DNA of 64,000 bases from Loktanella sp. M215 (GTDB lineage: Bacteria; Pseudomonadota; Alphaproteobacteria; Rhodobacterales; Rhodobacteraceae): positions 392,183 to 456,182 of the forward strand of contig NZ_WMEA01000004.1 in NCBI RefSeq assembly GCF_021735925.1. Direction: 5' to 3'. Positions 38,200 to 48,845 of the stretch are shown in pieces. Under the pieces are notes generated by a model. The model worked only from the letters and a program-made list of their open reading frames with translations. It was not told the DNA's origin and ran no database searches. Numbering within the stretch: position 1 is the stretch's first letter; each line of letters starts with the position of its first letter. A program made the position numbers and the translations under genes.

Positions 38200-39489
38200 A
38201 TGTGGAAAGCGCTTTTGGACAGAGCCTTGCGCAGACTAATTGTCACGGGATCGCTCGGGATTACATGGCCCGACAAAACGACGACTGTCTATGGCAAGAC
38301 CAACAAGATTACGCCCGATCCCGTCATACAGGCGAGGATACACGATCCCGATCTCCCGCGGCGGCTTATCTTCAGCCCCGACAAGGCCCTTGGCGATGCT
38401 TATACTGACGGGCACCTCACCTTGAAAAATGACGATTTGGACGGATTGCTGGCGCTTCTTTTACGCAATCGCCAACTGGGTCACACCACTCTGCTCATGG
38501 ATGCCGTGCGAAGGATTTCGAATCCATTGCAGCATACCCTGGCCCGTAACCCATTGCGAAAATCGCGTGAGAACGCTGCGCATCATTATAATCTGTCGTC
38601 CAAGCTTTACGATTTGTTTCTCGACAGTGATCGCCAATACTCTTGCGCTTATTTTTCAGATCCAGAGATGAGTCTGGATGCCGCGCAGGAGGCCAAGAAA
38701 CATCATATTGCCCGCAAACTCTGCATTCGGCCCGGGGATCGCATTCTCGATATTGGCTGTGGCTGGGGCGGCATGGCCCTGACGCTGGCCAAGGACTACG
38801 GTGTCAGGGTGGTCGGCATCACCCTGTCCGATGAGCAGCACCGGATAGCTCTCGCACGGGTGGACGCCGCCGGACTGTCAGACCGGATCGAGATCCGTCT
38901 GCAGGATTATCGGGACGTCCAGGGACCTTATGAGCGCATTGTCTCAGTTGGCATGCTGGAGCATGTGGGCGCACCGCATTTCCAGGACTATTTCGCAAAG
39001 GTTCGCGATCTACTGACATCGGACGGCGTGGCACTCATCCATACCATCGGAACGGCCACACCGCCGCGAGCCACGAGCGCCTGGATCCGGGCAAATATTT
39101 TTCCTGGCGGCTACCTTCCTGCGATGTCGGAAATCCAGCGTGCCGTCGAGGGCAACCGGCTATGCACCACGGATGTCGAAGTCCTTCGTTTTCATTATGC
39201 ATACACTCTTCATCACTGGCGCAAGCGGTTTGAAGCGCACACGAACGAGGTCCGCACTCTGTACGACGACCGGTTTGTGCGGATGTGGCGGTACTATCTG
39301 ACGGCCTCCGAACGCTCTTTCATCGATGAGCGTTTGGTGGTTTTCCAATTCCAACTGGCATCCGACAAAAAGAACGTCCCTTTAACACGGGACTATCTTT
39401 ATTCTGATACCCAAGAACGTGAGGTGGCAGAAAGACTGTACCCGGGTAGATTTCATGTGCAGGGGGAAAGGCAACTCGAATCCGTCTGA
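38200..39489 (+). CDS. cfa: Cyclopropane-fatty-acyl-phospholipid synthase
   Basis: 429 residues. Adds a methylene bridge from S-adenosylmethionine to unsaturated acyl chains of membrane phospholipids. Segments: NAAHHYNLSSKLYDLFLD, the SAM-binding DIGCGWGGMALTLA, SVGMLEHVG, and WIRANIFPGGYLPAM. The length and order fit Cfa. Cyclopropane formation protects membranes in acid and stationary phase, in keeping with the stress genes around it. AAGGACGG precedes the ATG. Confidence 0.88.
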   Translation: MWKALLDRALRRLIVTGSLGITWPDKTTTVYGKTNKITPDPVIQARIHDPDLPRRLIFSPDKALGDAYTDGHLTLKNDDLDGLLALLLRNRQLGHTTLLMDAVRRISNPLQHTLARNPLRKSRENAAHHYNLSSKLYDLFLDSDRQYSCAYFSDPEMSLDAAQEAKKHHIARKLCIRPGDRILDIGCGWGGMALTLAKDYGVRVVGITLSDEQHRIALARVDAAGLSDRIEIRLQDYRDVQGPYERIVSVGMLEHVGAPHFQDYFAKVRDLLTSDGVALIHTIGTATPPRATSAWIRANIFPGGYLPAMSEIQRAVEGNRLCTTDVEVLRFHYAYTLHHWRKRFEAHTNEVRTLYDDRFVRMWRYYLTASERSFIDERLVVFQFQLASDKKNVPLTRDYLYSDTQEREVAERLYPGRFHVQGERQLESV

Positions 39490-39622
39490 TATCTTCTTGT
39501 CAAGATTTTTCGCCGGTTCGGTGGCTTCCTTGTCAATTAAGACAACAAGACTGGTCTTTTAATTTGCATCCTCCCCCTGCCCCATCGTGTCAACCGTATC
39601 TATCCTGCAGCAGGGTTTAGCT

Positions 39623-39647
39623 GGAACCGTTACTACTCTCTCACGTT
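39623..39647 (+). promoter_or_regulatory. EcfG-type promoter for the DUF2231/PQQ dehydrogenase pair
   Basis: GGAAC-N16-CGTT, 36 nt before the ATG at 39683. Exact consensus match. Confidence 0.7.
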
Positions 39648-39682
39648 AATAATTCCTAACAGACTGGATTGGATAATTTGTT

Positions 39683-40138
39683 ATGAGTGACATACAACCA
39701 AAGTCCACAGCCGCCATTGCAGGCCATCCTGTTCACGGCATGCTGGTGGTTTTTCCCATTGTGTGCTTCATCCTCGCGCTCGTCACCGATCTTGCGTATT
39801 GGCAAACCAGTAACCTGATGTGGCAGCAATTCAGCGCCTGGCTGCTTTTCGCTGGGTTGGTCTTCGGCGGGTTTGCAGCCCTTGCAGGAATTATAGATGT
39901 GGTCGCTAATCCGCAGATACGCGCGATCCCGCGGGTCTGGCCGCATGCGATTGGCAATATTGTCGTACTCCTCTTGGCCCTCTTGAACAGTCTGGTCCAC
40001 GCAAGAGACGGCTGGACGGGCGTGGTGCCTTGGGGATTGACGTTGTCTGCACTGACCGTAGCACTCATGCTTGTCACAGCATGGCTGGGCGCGTCCCTCG
40101 TTCACAGATACGGCGTGGGAGTATCGCACCATGGTTGA
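39683..40138 (+). CDS. DUF2231-family membrane protein
   Basis: 151 residues with four membrane helices. It begins with the family motif AIAGHPVHGMLVVFPIVCF, whose histidines may bind haem or metal. The stop overlaps the start of the sugar dehydrogenase gene by 8 nt, so the two are coupled; a membrane electron acceptor for a periplasmic dehydrogenase is a reasonable guess. Confidence 0.83.
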   Translation: MSDIQPKSTAAIAGHPVHGMLVVFPIVCFILALVTDLAYWQTSNLMWQQFSAWLLFAGLVFGGFAALAGIIDVVANPQIRAIPRVWPHAIGNIVVLLLALLNSLVHARDGWTGVVPWGLTLSALTVALMLVTAWLGASLVHRYGVGVSHHG

Positions 40139-41621
40139 CTACGAGCGCTCTTTTACCGCCCGGCTGCTCGCGGCGTGCCTTACGGCGTCCCTTGCTGTGC
40201 CGGCTCTCGCGGAAAGTGAAGATTTCGATGTGGCGAGGCAGATTGGTGCTGCTCCGGTTCTGCCCGCTCCCCAGCAGTCGTTGCTGCCCAGTACGAAGGT
40301 AGCTGAAGTCATCGGCTGGAACGGTGGACAGACACCAACGGTGCCCGAGGGCCTGACGATTACATCTTACGCCACTGATCTGGTGAACCCGCGTACCGTT
40401 CATACTCTTCCCAATGGCGATGTTCTGGTTGTGCAGGGCCAGAAGCCACCCGGAGAACCGAAGTCGCGGCCCAAGGATTACATCAGGGGTTGGATCATGG
40501 CGATGGCACATGGCTCTGGCGAGGATACATCCAAGAAGGACAGCAACCTGATTACCCTGTTGCAGGATACCAACCGGGACGGTGTTGTCGACAATCGGGT
40601 CGATCTGTTGACGGGGCTGAACGCGCCGTTCGGCGTCGCATGGATCGATGACACTCTTTACGTGGCAGCGACCGATGCGATTCTGTCCTATCCATTTCCC
40701 CTGGGTCAGACGCAGATCACCGCAGCCCCGACTGTTCTGACTCTACTGCCGGGCGGGCCAATCGATCATCACTGGACCAAGGATCTCGCCCTCAGCCCGG
40801 ATGGCACAAAGCTTTACGTCGGTATCGGATCGAATTCGAACATCGTGGAAAATGGCCTGGAAGCAGAGCGCGGACGCGCCGCCATTTGGGAGGTCGACCG
40901 CATGTCAGGCGCAAGTCGCCCTTATGCCACAGGTCTGCGGAACCCCAACGGCCTGACGTTTGAACAAGATACTGGGACACTTTGGGCCGTTATCAATGAA
41001 CGAGACGAGTTGGGGCCGAACCTCGTGCCGGATTACATGACATCCGTCACCGATGGAGCGTTCTATGGCTGGCCCTGGAGCTATTACGGCAACCACGTTG
41101 ATATGCGCGTGCATCCCCAGCGCCCGGATATGGTGGCCAAAGCCATCGCACCCGACTACGCTCTGTCCAGTCATGTGGCCCCCCTCGGTATGACCTTTAC
41201 CATGAATTCCGCTATGCCTGAGACCTATGCCAATGGCGCATTCGTCGGCGAGCACGGCAGCTGGAACCGCGACAGCTTTCATGGATACAAAGTAGTTTAT
41301 ATTCCGTTTACGGACGGCGAGCCCTCAGGCAAGGCTGTCGATGTCGTTACGGGATTTCTAGATGGTGACGCGACTCGTGGTCGCCCCGTCGGTGTCGGAC
41401 TCGACGGTACCGGAGCATTGCTGATTGCGGACGATGTGGGCAATACTGTTTGGCGTGTGGCCGCCTCAGACGGAAGTGTGACACCACAGATCGTCGCGAC
41501 CGACGGCGTTCAGGCGGCGACTGTGAAATCCGGTGTAGAACCGAACGCTTCACAAGTTCCCTCCACGAGCATTGCCGGTCCTTCATCTCCTGCTGGGACG
41601 ACGGATGAAATCGCGCGCTAA
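40131..41621 (+). CDS. Periplasmic PQQ-dependent sugar (sorbosone-type) dehydrogenase
   Basis: 496 residues: signal peptide (cleaved near VPALAES) and a six-bladed propeller of the glucose/sorbosone dehydrogenase family. Motifs include GLTITSYATDLVNPRTVHTL, GLNAPFGVAWIDDTLYVA, KDLALSPDGTKLYVGIGSNS, GLRNPNGLTFEQDTGTLWAV and FVGEHGSWNRDSFHGYKVV. It oxidises an aldose or sorbosone with PQQ in the periplasm. No PQQ synthesis genes are in the window. The C-terminal ~30 residues are low-complexity. It shares an EcfG-driven transcript with the DUF2231 gene. Confidence 0.85.
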   Translation: MVDYERSFTARLLAACLTASLAVPALAESEDFDVARQIGAAPVLPAPQQSLLPSTKVAEVIGWNGGQTPTVPEGLTITSYATDLVNPRTVHTLPNGDVLVVQGQKPPGEPKSRPKDYIRGWIMAMAHGSGEDTSKKDSNLITLLQDTNRDGVVDNRVDLLTGLNAPFGVAWIDDTLYVAATDAILSYPFPLGQTQITAAPTVLTLLPGGPIDHHWTKDLALSPDGTKLYVGIGSNSNIVENGLEAERGRAAIWEVDRMSGASRPYATGLRNPNGLTFEQDTGTLWAVINERDELGPNLVPDYMTSVTDGAFYGWPWSYYGNHVDMRVHPQRPDMVAKAIAPDYALSSHVAPLGMTFTMNSAMPETYANGAFVGEHGSWNRDSFHGYKVVYIPFTDGEPSGKAVDVVTGFLDGDATRGRPVGVGLDGTGALLIADDVGNTVWRVAASDGSVTPQIVATDGVQAATVKSGVEPNASQVPSTSIAGPSSPAGTTDEIAR

Positions 41622-41988
41622 ACCGGTGCTCGTCTCATGTTCTGCGGCTGCAATGCAACTTCGGGAAAAGTCATCCTTATCCTCATGTTCATTGGGTTAA
41701 GTTCCTTCAGAATGTGAAACTGATTGCGATGCGACCATTCAGTCTACCACCACATTAAGAACAACGGGCAAGCCTTTAGTGAGCGTGGTTTTCCATACGA
41801 AAAAATGGCTCAGCGATGTCGCGAAAATCGTCGCTTTTAACAGCTTATCGGAGATTTCAACGAAAGCGTCCGACAAAATATCAATGATACCGGATTAAGA
41901 GCGCAAATAATGGAATACAGATATCCTTGGATCCTGCAGGTCGCGTCGTGACGCCACCTGCATAGTCTACTTTTTGATCTGTTGACGA
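41622..41988. other. Intergenic region between convergent genes, 367 bases
   Basis: I see no gene, hairpin or promoter consensus here. Confidence 0.4.
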
Positions 41989-42582
41989 TCAGTTTGTGGC
42001 GCTGCCGGTATTGGTGCAGATCGCCACAACGGCCATGACCGTGTCGGAGGACGTACTGTCCATGCTGCCACTCGTCACGTCGGTACTGGTTGTTGCGCCA
42101 CCATCGGTCGACGTTGCGCTATCCGTCGCGGGAGCATTGGTGGAGGCAGTATTTTCGGTTGCCATACTGCCATCGCTCGACGCGGTCGCATCAGAGGTCC
42201 CGTCGGACGGCATCGTGCCATCCATTGTGGCAGTGCCATCAGAATTTGCGGTCGCATCGGATTGCGTGTCCGTCGTCGGTGCATCCGTCGCCATCGTGCC
42301 TGTCGAAGTGCTGTCAGTTGATGCAGCACCGCTGTCGGTTGCTCCGGAGGCAGCGGTGCCCGTCGTGCTACCGTCAGTGTCGCGGGTTGTACCCGCCCCC
42401 ATGGCTCCCCCTCGCCCAGAGGTCGCCAGAGTCATCGCAGCCGCTTCCTGATCTACAGGTGCCAATGCCAGAAATTCCTCACAGGTCATCATCGCGCCGT
42501 TCGTATGGGCTGCAGCAAAAGCAGGTGCTGCAGCGGCGAGCATTGCAATCGCGCTGATGCCACTCAAAATTGTCAGTTTCAT
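41989..42582 (-). CDS. Secreted HdeA-like protein with a serine/threonine/aspartate-rich insert
   Basis: 197 residues: signal peptide (cleaved near AFAAAHT), an HdeA-type first half GAMMTCEEFLALAPVDQ with Cys34, and a second half at the very end, TVMAVVAICTNTG. In between is a ~120-residue low-complexity stretch of T, S, D, A and G. The plan equals that of the protein at 17574, although the inserts differ in composition (M/A/D repeats there). The insert probably replaces the loop between the disulfide-bonded helices. It may stay soluble in the periplasm as an acid- or osmotic-stress protein. Confidence 0.65.
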   Translation of the reverse strand: MKLTILSGISAIAMLAAAAPAFAAAHTNGAMMTCEEFLALAPVDQEAAAMTLATSGRGGAMGAGTTRDTDGSTTGTAASGATDSGAASTDSTSTGTMATDAPTTDTQSDATANSDGTATMDGTMPSDGTSDATASSDGSMATENTASTNAPATDSATSTDGGATTSTDVTSGSMDSTSSDTVMAVVAICTNTGSATN

Positions 42583-42595
42583 GTTCTAGTTCTCC

Positions 42596-43040
42596 TCACC
42601 AAAAGTGCGCAGGCCGAACGCGAGCGCATGCGAGGCAACGCCGAAACAGCCTAAAAGTTGCCGCCGCTCCATTGATCGAGACTTGAATAGCTGGCTTAAA
42701 GCCTTCCTGTTTTAGAATAGCAGGGAGATCCATGATTTCTGCCCGGCCTGCCCTCATGGAAACCAGGCCCGCTCCCTCAGTCTGCGCAGGGACCGGTTGA
42801 TATGAACAGACGTCAGACCCAATGCATCGGCGAGGTGAAACTGCGTCAACGGGCAGGCGTATCCCGTTCGATCCGCCATGCCCACGAATGTCAGCCGTGA
42901 CCAGAGTTCCAGCAGGAAATGAGCGAGGCGCTTGTCCGCGTCACGGCGGCCAAGCCTAACCAAGTGTTCGACAACCATCGCCTCGTCACGCGAGGCGGCC
43001 CACAGTATGGCCGTGGCCAGTCTGGGGGTTTCGGAGAAGG
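42596..43040 (-). pseudogene. Crp/Fnr-family regulator fragment: frameshifted and cut by IS21
   Basis: The minus strand encodes the dimer helix and winged helix of a Crp-type regulator (RRDADKRLAHFLLELWSRL, YACPLTQFHLADALGLTSVH, INRSLRRLRER). A one-base loss near 42770 ends the first frame at 42754; in the next frame the expected tail continues (MRAGRAEIMDLPAILKQEGF) to a stop at 42596. The N-terminal effector domain is replaced by IS21 sequence from 43041. Non-functional. Confidence 0.8.
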
Positions 43041-43107
43041 TGTAAATGCTGGATCAAATTTCCCCAGAAGTGCTGGCGTAAAATTCCCCACCTCACGGGT
43101 TCGGCGA

Positions 43108-44496
<1,389 letters not shown>

Positions 44497-44674
44497 TGTT
44501 GAGCGACAACCATCTTGGCCGGTGCCGACAACCACCTTGGCCGGTGGGGCTGGACGGAAGACGGGCTTGCCCGTCTGGAGGGCAGCCCCACCGGCCTGAT
44601 TGATTTTGGGAATAGGTGCTGGTCGCTGCGGGTTGGTAAACTGGGATCCTCTGCTGTCAAACGGAGGATCCGGA

Positions 44675-46183
44675 TTGGCCTATCAACTCATCACCGACCA
44701 GCAATTGAGAGTATACATGACCGACCTCCAAAATCACAGTCAGCGCACCGCGGCTGCCCGCGCCGGGTTCAGTGAACGGACCGCCCGACGTTTCGATGCT
44801 GACCCAACCCTGCCTTCCAACCGCAAGAGTGTTCACGCACGCACGGTGCCGGACCCCCTTGAAGACTACTGGAAGAGCGAACTTCTTCCTTTGTTGGAGA
44901 ACGACAGTGCGTTGCAGGCTGTCACCCTGTTGCGTCATCTTCAGGGCGAGCATCCCGTGGCGTTTCCAGACGATCGTATCCGGCGGACCCTGGAGCGGCG
45001 GGTGCGGCAGTGGCGGGCGCTGAACGGTCCTGAGCGCGACATCATCTTCCGCCAGACACCGGAACCGGGATACATGGCTCAGTCCGACTTCACCCATGCC
45101 GATGAACTGCGGGTAATGATCGCGGGACAAGCGTTCCCGCACCTGCTTTACCACTTCGTCATGGTCTACAGCCGGTGGGAACATGTCGGCGTGGTTCTCG
45201 GCGGGGAAAGCTTCACGGCGCTGGCCGAGAACCTCCAGCAAGCCCTGTGGTCACTGGGCGGCGTGCCGCAAAACCACCGGACCGACAGCCTCTCGGCCGC
45301 ATTCCGCAATCTGACCATCGATCAGCGCGAGGACATCACCAAGCGCTATGATGCCTTTGTCGGCCACTACGGCATGGATGCCAGCCGTAACAACCGGGGT
45401 GAGGCCCACGAGAACGGTGCGGTGGAATCCCAGAACCGGCATCTCAAGACAGCTATCGATCAGGCGTTGATCCTGCGCGGCAGCCGCGACTTCGCATCCA
45501 TCGAAGACTACCGGCGCTTCGTCGACATGCTGGTTGCCCGGCGCAACAAGCAGCGGGGGATGCCTGTGCAGGCGGAGCAGACGCACCTGAAGCCTTTGCC
45601 GCAGCGGCGCACCACTGACTTCACCAAGATCGTGGTGCCTGTCACCCGCATAGGTGGCTTTCTGGTCAAAAGCATCTTCTACAGCGCACCGTCACAGCTG
45701 ATCGGTCAGCGCCTGCGTGTCCATCTCTACGATGATCGCATCGAGGCGTTTCTCGGCGGCACCCTCGTCGTCAGCCATCCCCGGGCCCGCGGGCGCGGCG
45801 ATGGGCATCGCGTCCATGTCATCAATTACCACCACGTCATCCATGCTCTGCGGCGCAAGCCACAAGCCCTGTGGAGTTCGATCTACCGTGACAGCCTGTT
45901 TCCCCGCACCGAATACGCCGAAGCGTGGAAGGTGCTGCAGCGGGACCTTCAGCGCCGCGACGCCTGCCGCCGAATGGTCGATCTGCTCTTCATCGCCCAT
46001 GAACAGTCCTGTGAAGCGGAGTTGGCGCATTTGCTGGCAGCAGACCTCGACGCTGGTCGCGTGCCGGATCCAAAGGCCCTGGTGTTGCTGTTGGCTCCAA
46101 AGGCCACAGCATTGCCGAAGGATGTCGCTGTCGCCCATCCCTCTCTGGACAGCTTCGATGCGCTGCTGGGGGCAAGCGCATGA
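44675..46183 (+). CDS. istA: IstA transposase
   Basis: 502 residues: N-terminal helix-turn-helix (AAARAGFSERTARRF), integrase core from MAQSDFTHADELRV, middle segment [13 protein letters not shown] and catalytic GEAHENGAVESQNRHLK. I place the start at TTG 44675, where GGAGG lies 7 nt upstream. This aligns with the start of the IstA at 12799-14319, to which it is related (both begin with a [22 protein letters not shown] segment). Confidence 0.9.
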   Translation: MAYQLITDQQLRVYMTDLQNHSQRTAAARAGFSERTARRFDADPTLPSNRKSVHARTVPDPLEDYWKSELLPLLENDSALQAVTLLRHLQGEHPVAFPDDRIRRTLERRVRQWRALNGPERDIIFRQTPEPGYMAQSDFTHADELRVMIAGQAFPHLLYHFVMVYSRWEHVGVVLGGESFTALAENLQQALWSLGGVPQNHRTDSLSAAFRNLTIDQREDITKRYDAFVGHYGMDASRNNRGEAHENGAVESQNRHLKTAIDQALILRGSRDFASIEDYRRFVDMLVARRNKQRGMPVQAEQTHLKPLPQRRTTDFTKIVVPVTRIGGFLVKSIFYSAPSQLIGQRLRVHLYDDRIEAFLGGTLVVSHPRARGRGDGHRVHVINYHHVIHALRRKPQALWSSIYRDSLFPRTEYAEAWKVLQRDLQRRDACRRMVDLLFIAHEQSCEAELAHLLAADLDAGRVPDPKALVLLLAPKATALPKDVAVAHPSLDSFDALLGASA

Positions 46184-46995
46184 GCGCCCGCGAGATCGAC
46201 ATCCATACGCTGCCCAGCATGCTGACCGCGCTGCGACTGCCCAGCTTCCACAAGCTCTGGGCCGAGATTGCCACCCGCGCCGATACCGAAGGCTGGCCAG
46301 CCGCTCGCTTCCTTGCCGTGCTGGCGGAATTTGAACTGGCAGAGCGGGACATGCGCCGCATCCGGCGCCATCTGAACGAGGCGCAACTCCCCGCGGGAAA
46401 GACATTGGCAACCTTCGACTTCAAGGCCATACCCACCTTGCCACGTGCTCGCGTCGAGGCCTTGGCAGCAGGCGACTGGCTGGATGGTGGCGGCAATCTC
46501 ATTGCCATCGGTAATTCCGGCACCGGCAAGACTCATATCCTGTCCGCTGTCGGTCACGCCCTGATCGAAGCCGGGCATCGCGTCTTCTACTCCCGGACCA
46601 GCGATCTGGTGCAACGGCTTCAGGCTGCAAGACGCGATCTTGTTCTCGAAACGGCCCTCGCAAAACTCGACAAGTTCGACCTCATCATCCTCGACGACAT
46701 CACCTACGCCCACAAGGATCAGGCTGAAACCGGTGTCCTCTTTGAACTGATCGCCCGGCGCTACGAATATCGCAGCATTGCCATCGCAGCCAATCAGCCC
46801 TTCAGCGGCTGGGATCAGATCTTCCCGGACAAGGCCATGACCGTCGCGGCTATCGATCGCCTTGTCCATCACGCAAGCATCCTCGAGATGAACGCCGAAA
46901 GCTTCCGTCAGCGGGCCGCCGCCTCGAACCAGAGAGCGCAGGCCGAAGCACCAGCGACAACCATCACCGACAACCAAAACGAAGGAGAAACCTAA
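46180..46995 (+). CDS. istB: IstB-like ATP-binding helper protein
   Basis: 271 residues; Walker A IGNSGTGKTHILSA (with Asn-Ser in place of Pro-Pro), Walker B LIILDDITYAHKDQAE. It overlaps istA by 4 nt (ATGA). Intact. Confidence 0.92.
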   Translation: MSAREIDIHTLPSMLTALRLPSFHKLWAEIATRADTEGWPAARFLAVLAEFELAERDMRRIRRHLNEAQLPAGKTLATFDFKAIPTLPRARVEALAAGDWLDGGGNLIAIGNSGTGKTHILSAVGHALIEAGHRVFYSRTSDLVQRLQAARRDLVLETALAKLDKFDLIILDDITYAHKDQAETGVLFELIARRYEYRSIAIAANQPFSGWDQIFPDKAMTVAAIDRLVHHASILEMNAESFRQRAAASNQRAQAEAPATTITDNQNEGET

Positions 46996-47381
46996 CCCAA
47001 ATCACTGAACGACACGCCAACCTCAGCGGCCTCAGAACCGGCCAACATGGTTGTCGCGCGCGGACAAGCTGGTTGACGCTCTACAACGGGTGACATTTCT
47101 GGATGGTTGCACCAGACGTAACCCTGTTTCGCCTTACGCTTGGCTACCTCTGATAGAGCATCGACCGCTAGTCCCTCGTCTGGAAAAAAGCGCGTTGTAG
47201 TCGAACCTGGGGAACCGAGCTGACCGGATTCCGCGATAAGTGCAGCACCCCCGAATAGATCAGGCTGAACGGTCACAAGGTAGAAACGGCGGACGGCTCC
47301 CTCGGGGTCCGTTCGGCGCAACCACAAGACGGTCGGAAACATTTCGATCTGCTGCGGATCGTTCACTCTGACGGGCTCCAT
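46992..47381 (-). CDS. WGR-domain protein, 3' end overrun by IS21
   Basis: The N-terminal ~75 residues match a WGR domain (FPTVLWLRRTDPEGAVRRFYLV, DLFGGAALIAESGQLGSPG), a nucleic-acid-binding fold found on many plasmids. The last ~30 codons (below 47086) lie within the end of the IS21 element, so the natural C terminus is lost or replaced. A start at GTG 47366 would give a 4-nt overlap with the upstream gene and is as likely as ATG 47381. Confidence 0.7.
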   Translation of the reverse strand: MEPVRVNDPQQIEMFPTVLWLRRTDPEGAVRRFYLVTVQPDLFGGAALIAESGQLGSPGSTTTRFFPDEGLAVDALSEVAKRKAKQGYVWCNHPEMSPVVERQPACPRATTMLAGSEAAEVGVSFSDLG

Positions 47382-47647
47382 TTGGCGCTGTCATTCAGGA
47401 AGCGTTCGTATCGCTGTGTGGTGTTCTGCATTTCCTGAAACACCCTGACGCGCTCGGCATCGAGGCAGGCGGTGTAGAGGGATGCATCCCGAAAATACTG
47501 GTCGAACTCGTCTTTGAACTCTTCGCGGAAGTCGTGGGCCAGCTCCGGTGTCGTCGGCGTCGGCGCGATCGGTGGATCACACCATTCAGCACAGGCAGCG
47601 ACGGGGCTAACCACTGCCAGCATGGCGAGGATCACAAGCCGTTTCAT
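47363..47647 (-). CDS. Small exported protein of the transfer region
   Basis: 94 residues with a signal peptide (MKRLVILAMLAVVSPVAAC-A; the cysteine could be a lipobox). The mature part is acidic and helical (HDFREEFKDEFDQYFRD) with cysteines at the N terminus and in LYTACLDAERVR. Size and position recall TrbK/entry-exclusion lipoproteins, but I cannot confirm that. It overlaps both neighbours by a few bases. Confidence 0.6.
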   Translation of the reverse strand: MKRLVILAMLAVVSPVAACAEWCDPPIAPTPTTPELAHDFREEFKDEFDQYFRDASLYTACLDAERVRVFQEMQNTTQRYERFLNDSAKWSPSE

Positions 47648-48537
47648 CTGTCGATGGTCCCTGCCCTGACCGCCTGACCGTGAACGGCAAGCTGGGCCGC
47701 AAAACGCGGGACGTTGTAGGTGGATTGGATCGCAGCCACGCGCTGTTCATAGGCATCGGCGCCTATGGCACGGCGCAGATCGCTTTCGTGGAAAACCCGG
47801 TTAGCGGAGGGCGCGTGTCGCGCCATTAGCTGAACCGGATCGGTGCAGACGGGGGGTGGTGCCGCTGGCGCCGGTGCTTTGGGCTTGTGCTGGAACGTGG
47901 GCTTGGCCTTACGAACGAAGGCTACAAGCCACGACAGGGGCGCTATGGCCCGGTCATTTCTGGCGTTCAGCATGTGAAACCCTTTCCAAAGAAACTGCGT
48001 GTCCATGCCTGCGGCCTCGGTGCCTTTCTTGGAATCTTCGATGATCGCGGCAAAGGGCGTTTGATAGACTGACCCTGCCCCGTCCAAAATCTGAATGATT
48101 GAGGTCGTATCATTATTACTTTTTGTTCTTGTATATAGAGAAGGCGGCGGCTGACTGCCGGTTACTCGTTTTTCATGGAAAATATCGACGGTTTCAGCCG
48201 GGGCCAGATCCTCGTCAGGGACGGCATTTTCTTCCGCGTCATAGACCTTGGAAAATGTGAAAAGGTGCCGGTCATGGTGGCGGCGCTCGATGGTCAGTCC
48301 AAACAGGTGCGCCAGCTCATCCAGGGCGGAACGGATGGTGCGGTCGCTAATCCCGGTCATGGCCTGTAACTCCTTCATCGTGAAGGCGGCGAAGCCGCGC
48401 GGTGCGCCTCTGAATTTGCCGTCATAACTGATGTAGCCTGCCAAGGTGGTCGCGATGCGCAGTGCGGCCCCTGTCATGGGGATCCGCGCGAACAGGCGCA
48501 TGAATTCCCCGCTGTGGGGGATGGTCGATGTCGTCAC
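47644..48537 (-). CDS. Winged-helix DNA-binding protein, possibly a plasmid replication initiator or regulator
   Basis: 297 residues. The first ~90 hold a winged helix: SGEFMRLFARIPMTGAALR, then FTMKELQAMTGISDRTIRSA and HLFGLTIERR. The middle is variable; a Pro/Ala-rich linker (KPKAPAPAAPPPV) leads to a C-terminal helical domain. The plan resembles replication initiators of small plasmids, which would fit the transfer genes nearby, but no origin iterons were seen. GTG 48537 has GAGGA at good spacing. It overlaps the next gene by 4 nt. Confidence 0.6.
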   Translation of the reverse strand: MTTSTIPHSGEFMRLFARIPMTGAALRIATTLAGYISYDGKFRGAPRGFAAFTMKELQAMTGISDRTIRSALDELAHLFGLTIERRHHDRHLFTFSKVYDAEENAVPDEDLAPAETVDIFHEKRVTGSQPPPSLYTRTKSNNDTTSIIQILDGAGSVYQTPFAAIIEDSKKGTEAAGMDTQFLWKGFHMLNARNDRAIAPLSWLVAFVRKAKPTFQHKPKAPAPAAPPPVCTDPVQLMARHAPSANRVFHESDLRRAIGADAYEQRVAAIQSTYNVPRFAAQLAVHGQAVRAGTIDR

Positions 48538-48689
48538 GGGTGTTTTCCTCGCTCGGTGAAGCGAAGCGGTGATCGGGCAAGTTTCTCCTGTTCGCACAGG
48601 TGCGTTTTTTGTTGCTCGTCATGTCGGGAGGGGATAGAAAAGAACCAGTTGCAGTTTGGTCGATCCAGGGACGCCAATCCCTCGACTTT

Positions 48690-48723
48690 AAAATCCCCCC
48701 CGCAGGTTTCCGCCTCGCGGGGG
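48690..48723 (-). terminator. Intrinsic terminator of the 48846-49580 gene
   Basis: On the minus strand CCCCCGC and GCGGGGG, extended by AGG/CCT, form a hairpin followed by GGATTTT. It lies about 120 nt after the stop of the 244-residue secreted protein. Confidence 0.75.
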
Positions 48724-48845
48724 TTTCTATTTCTGAATTGTCGTTTTGGGTTTGGTCGTGATTTCCTTTTCGGATGAGTAATAGACAAACTCCGTGTCGA
48801 AGCTTGCCGCGATTGTTCGGGGCGGCGGAATGCCGCGAACTCGCT

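Larger units (their letters stand above)
44497..47085 (+). mobile_element. Complete IS21-family element without matching flanks
   Basis: The left end starts TGTTGAGCGACAACC. The right end, read on the opposite strand, starts TGTAGAGCGTCAACC. Both carry a second internal GACAACC...TTGGCCGGT copy. istA and istB are intact. The bases outside the ends differ (CCTCTCG on the left, ACGGGTG on the right), so no target duplication is present. The neighbouring sequences were probably joined by a deletion that started at one element end. Confidence 0.88.
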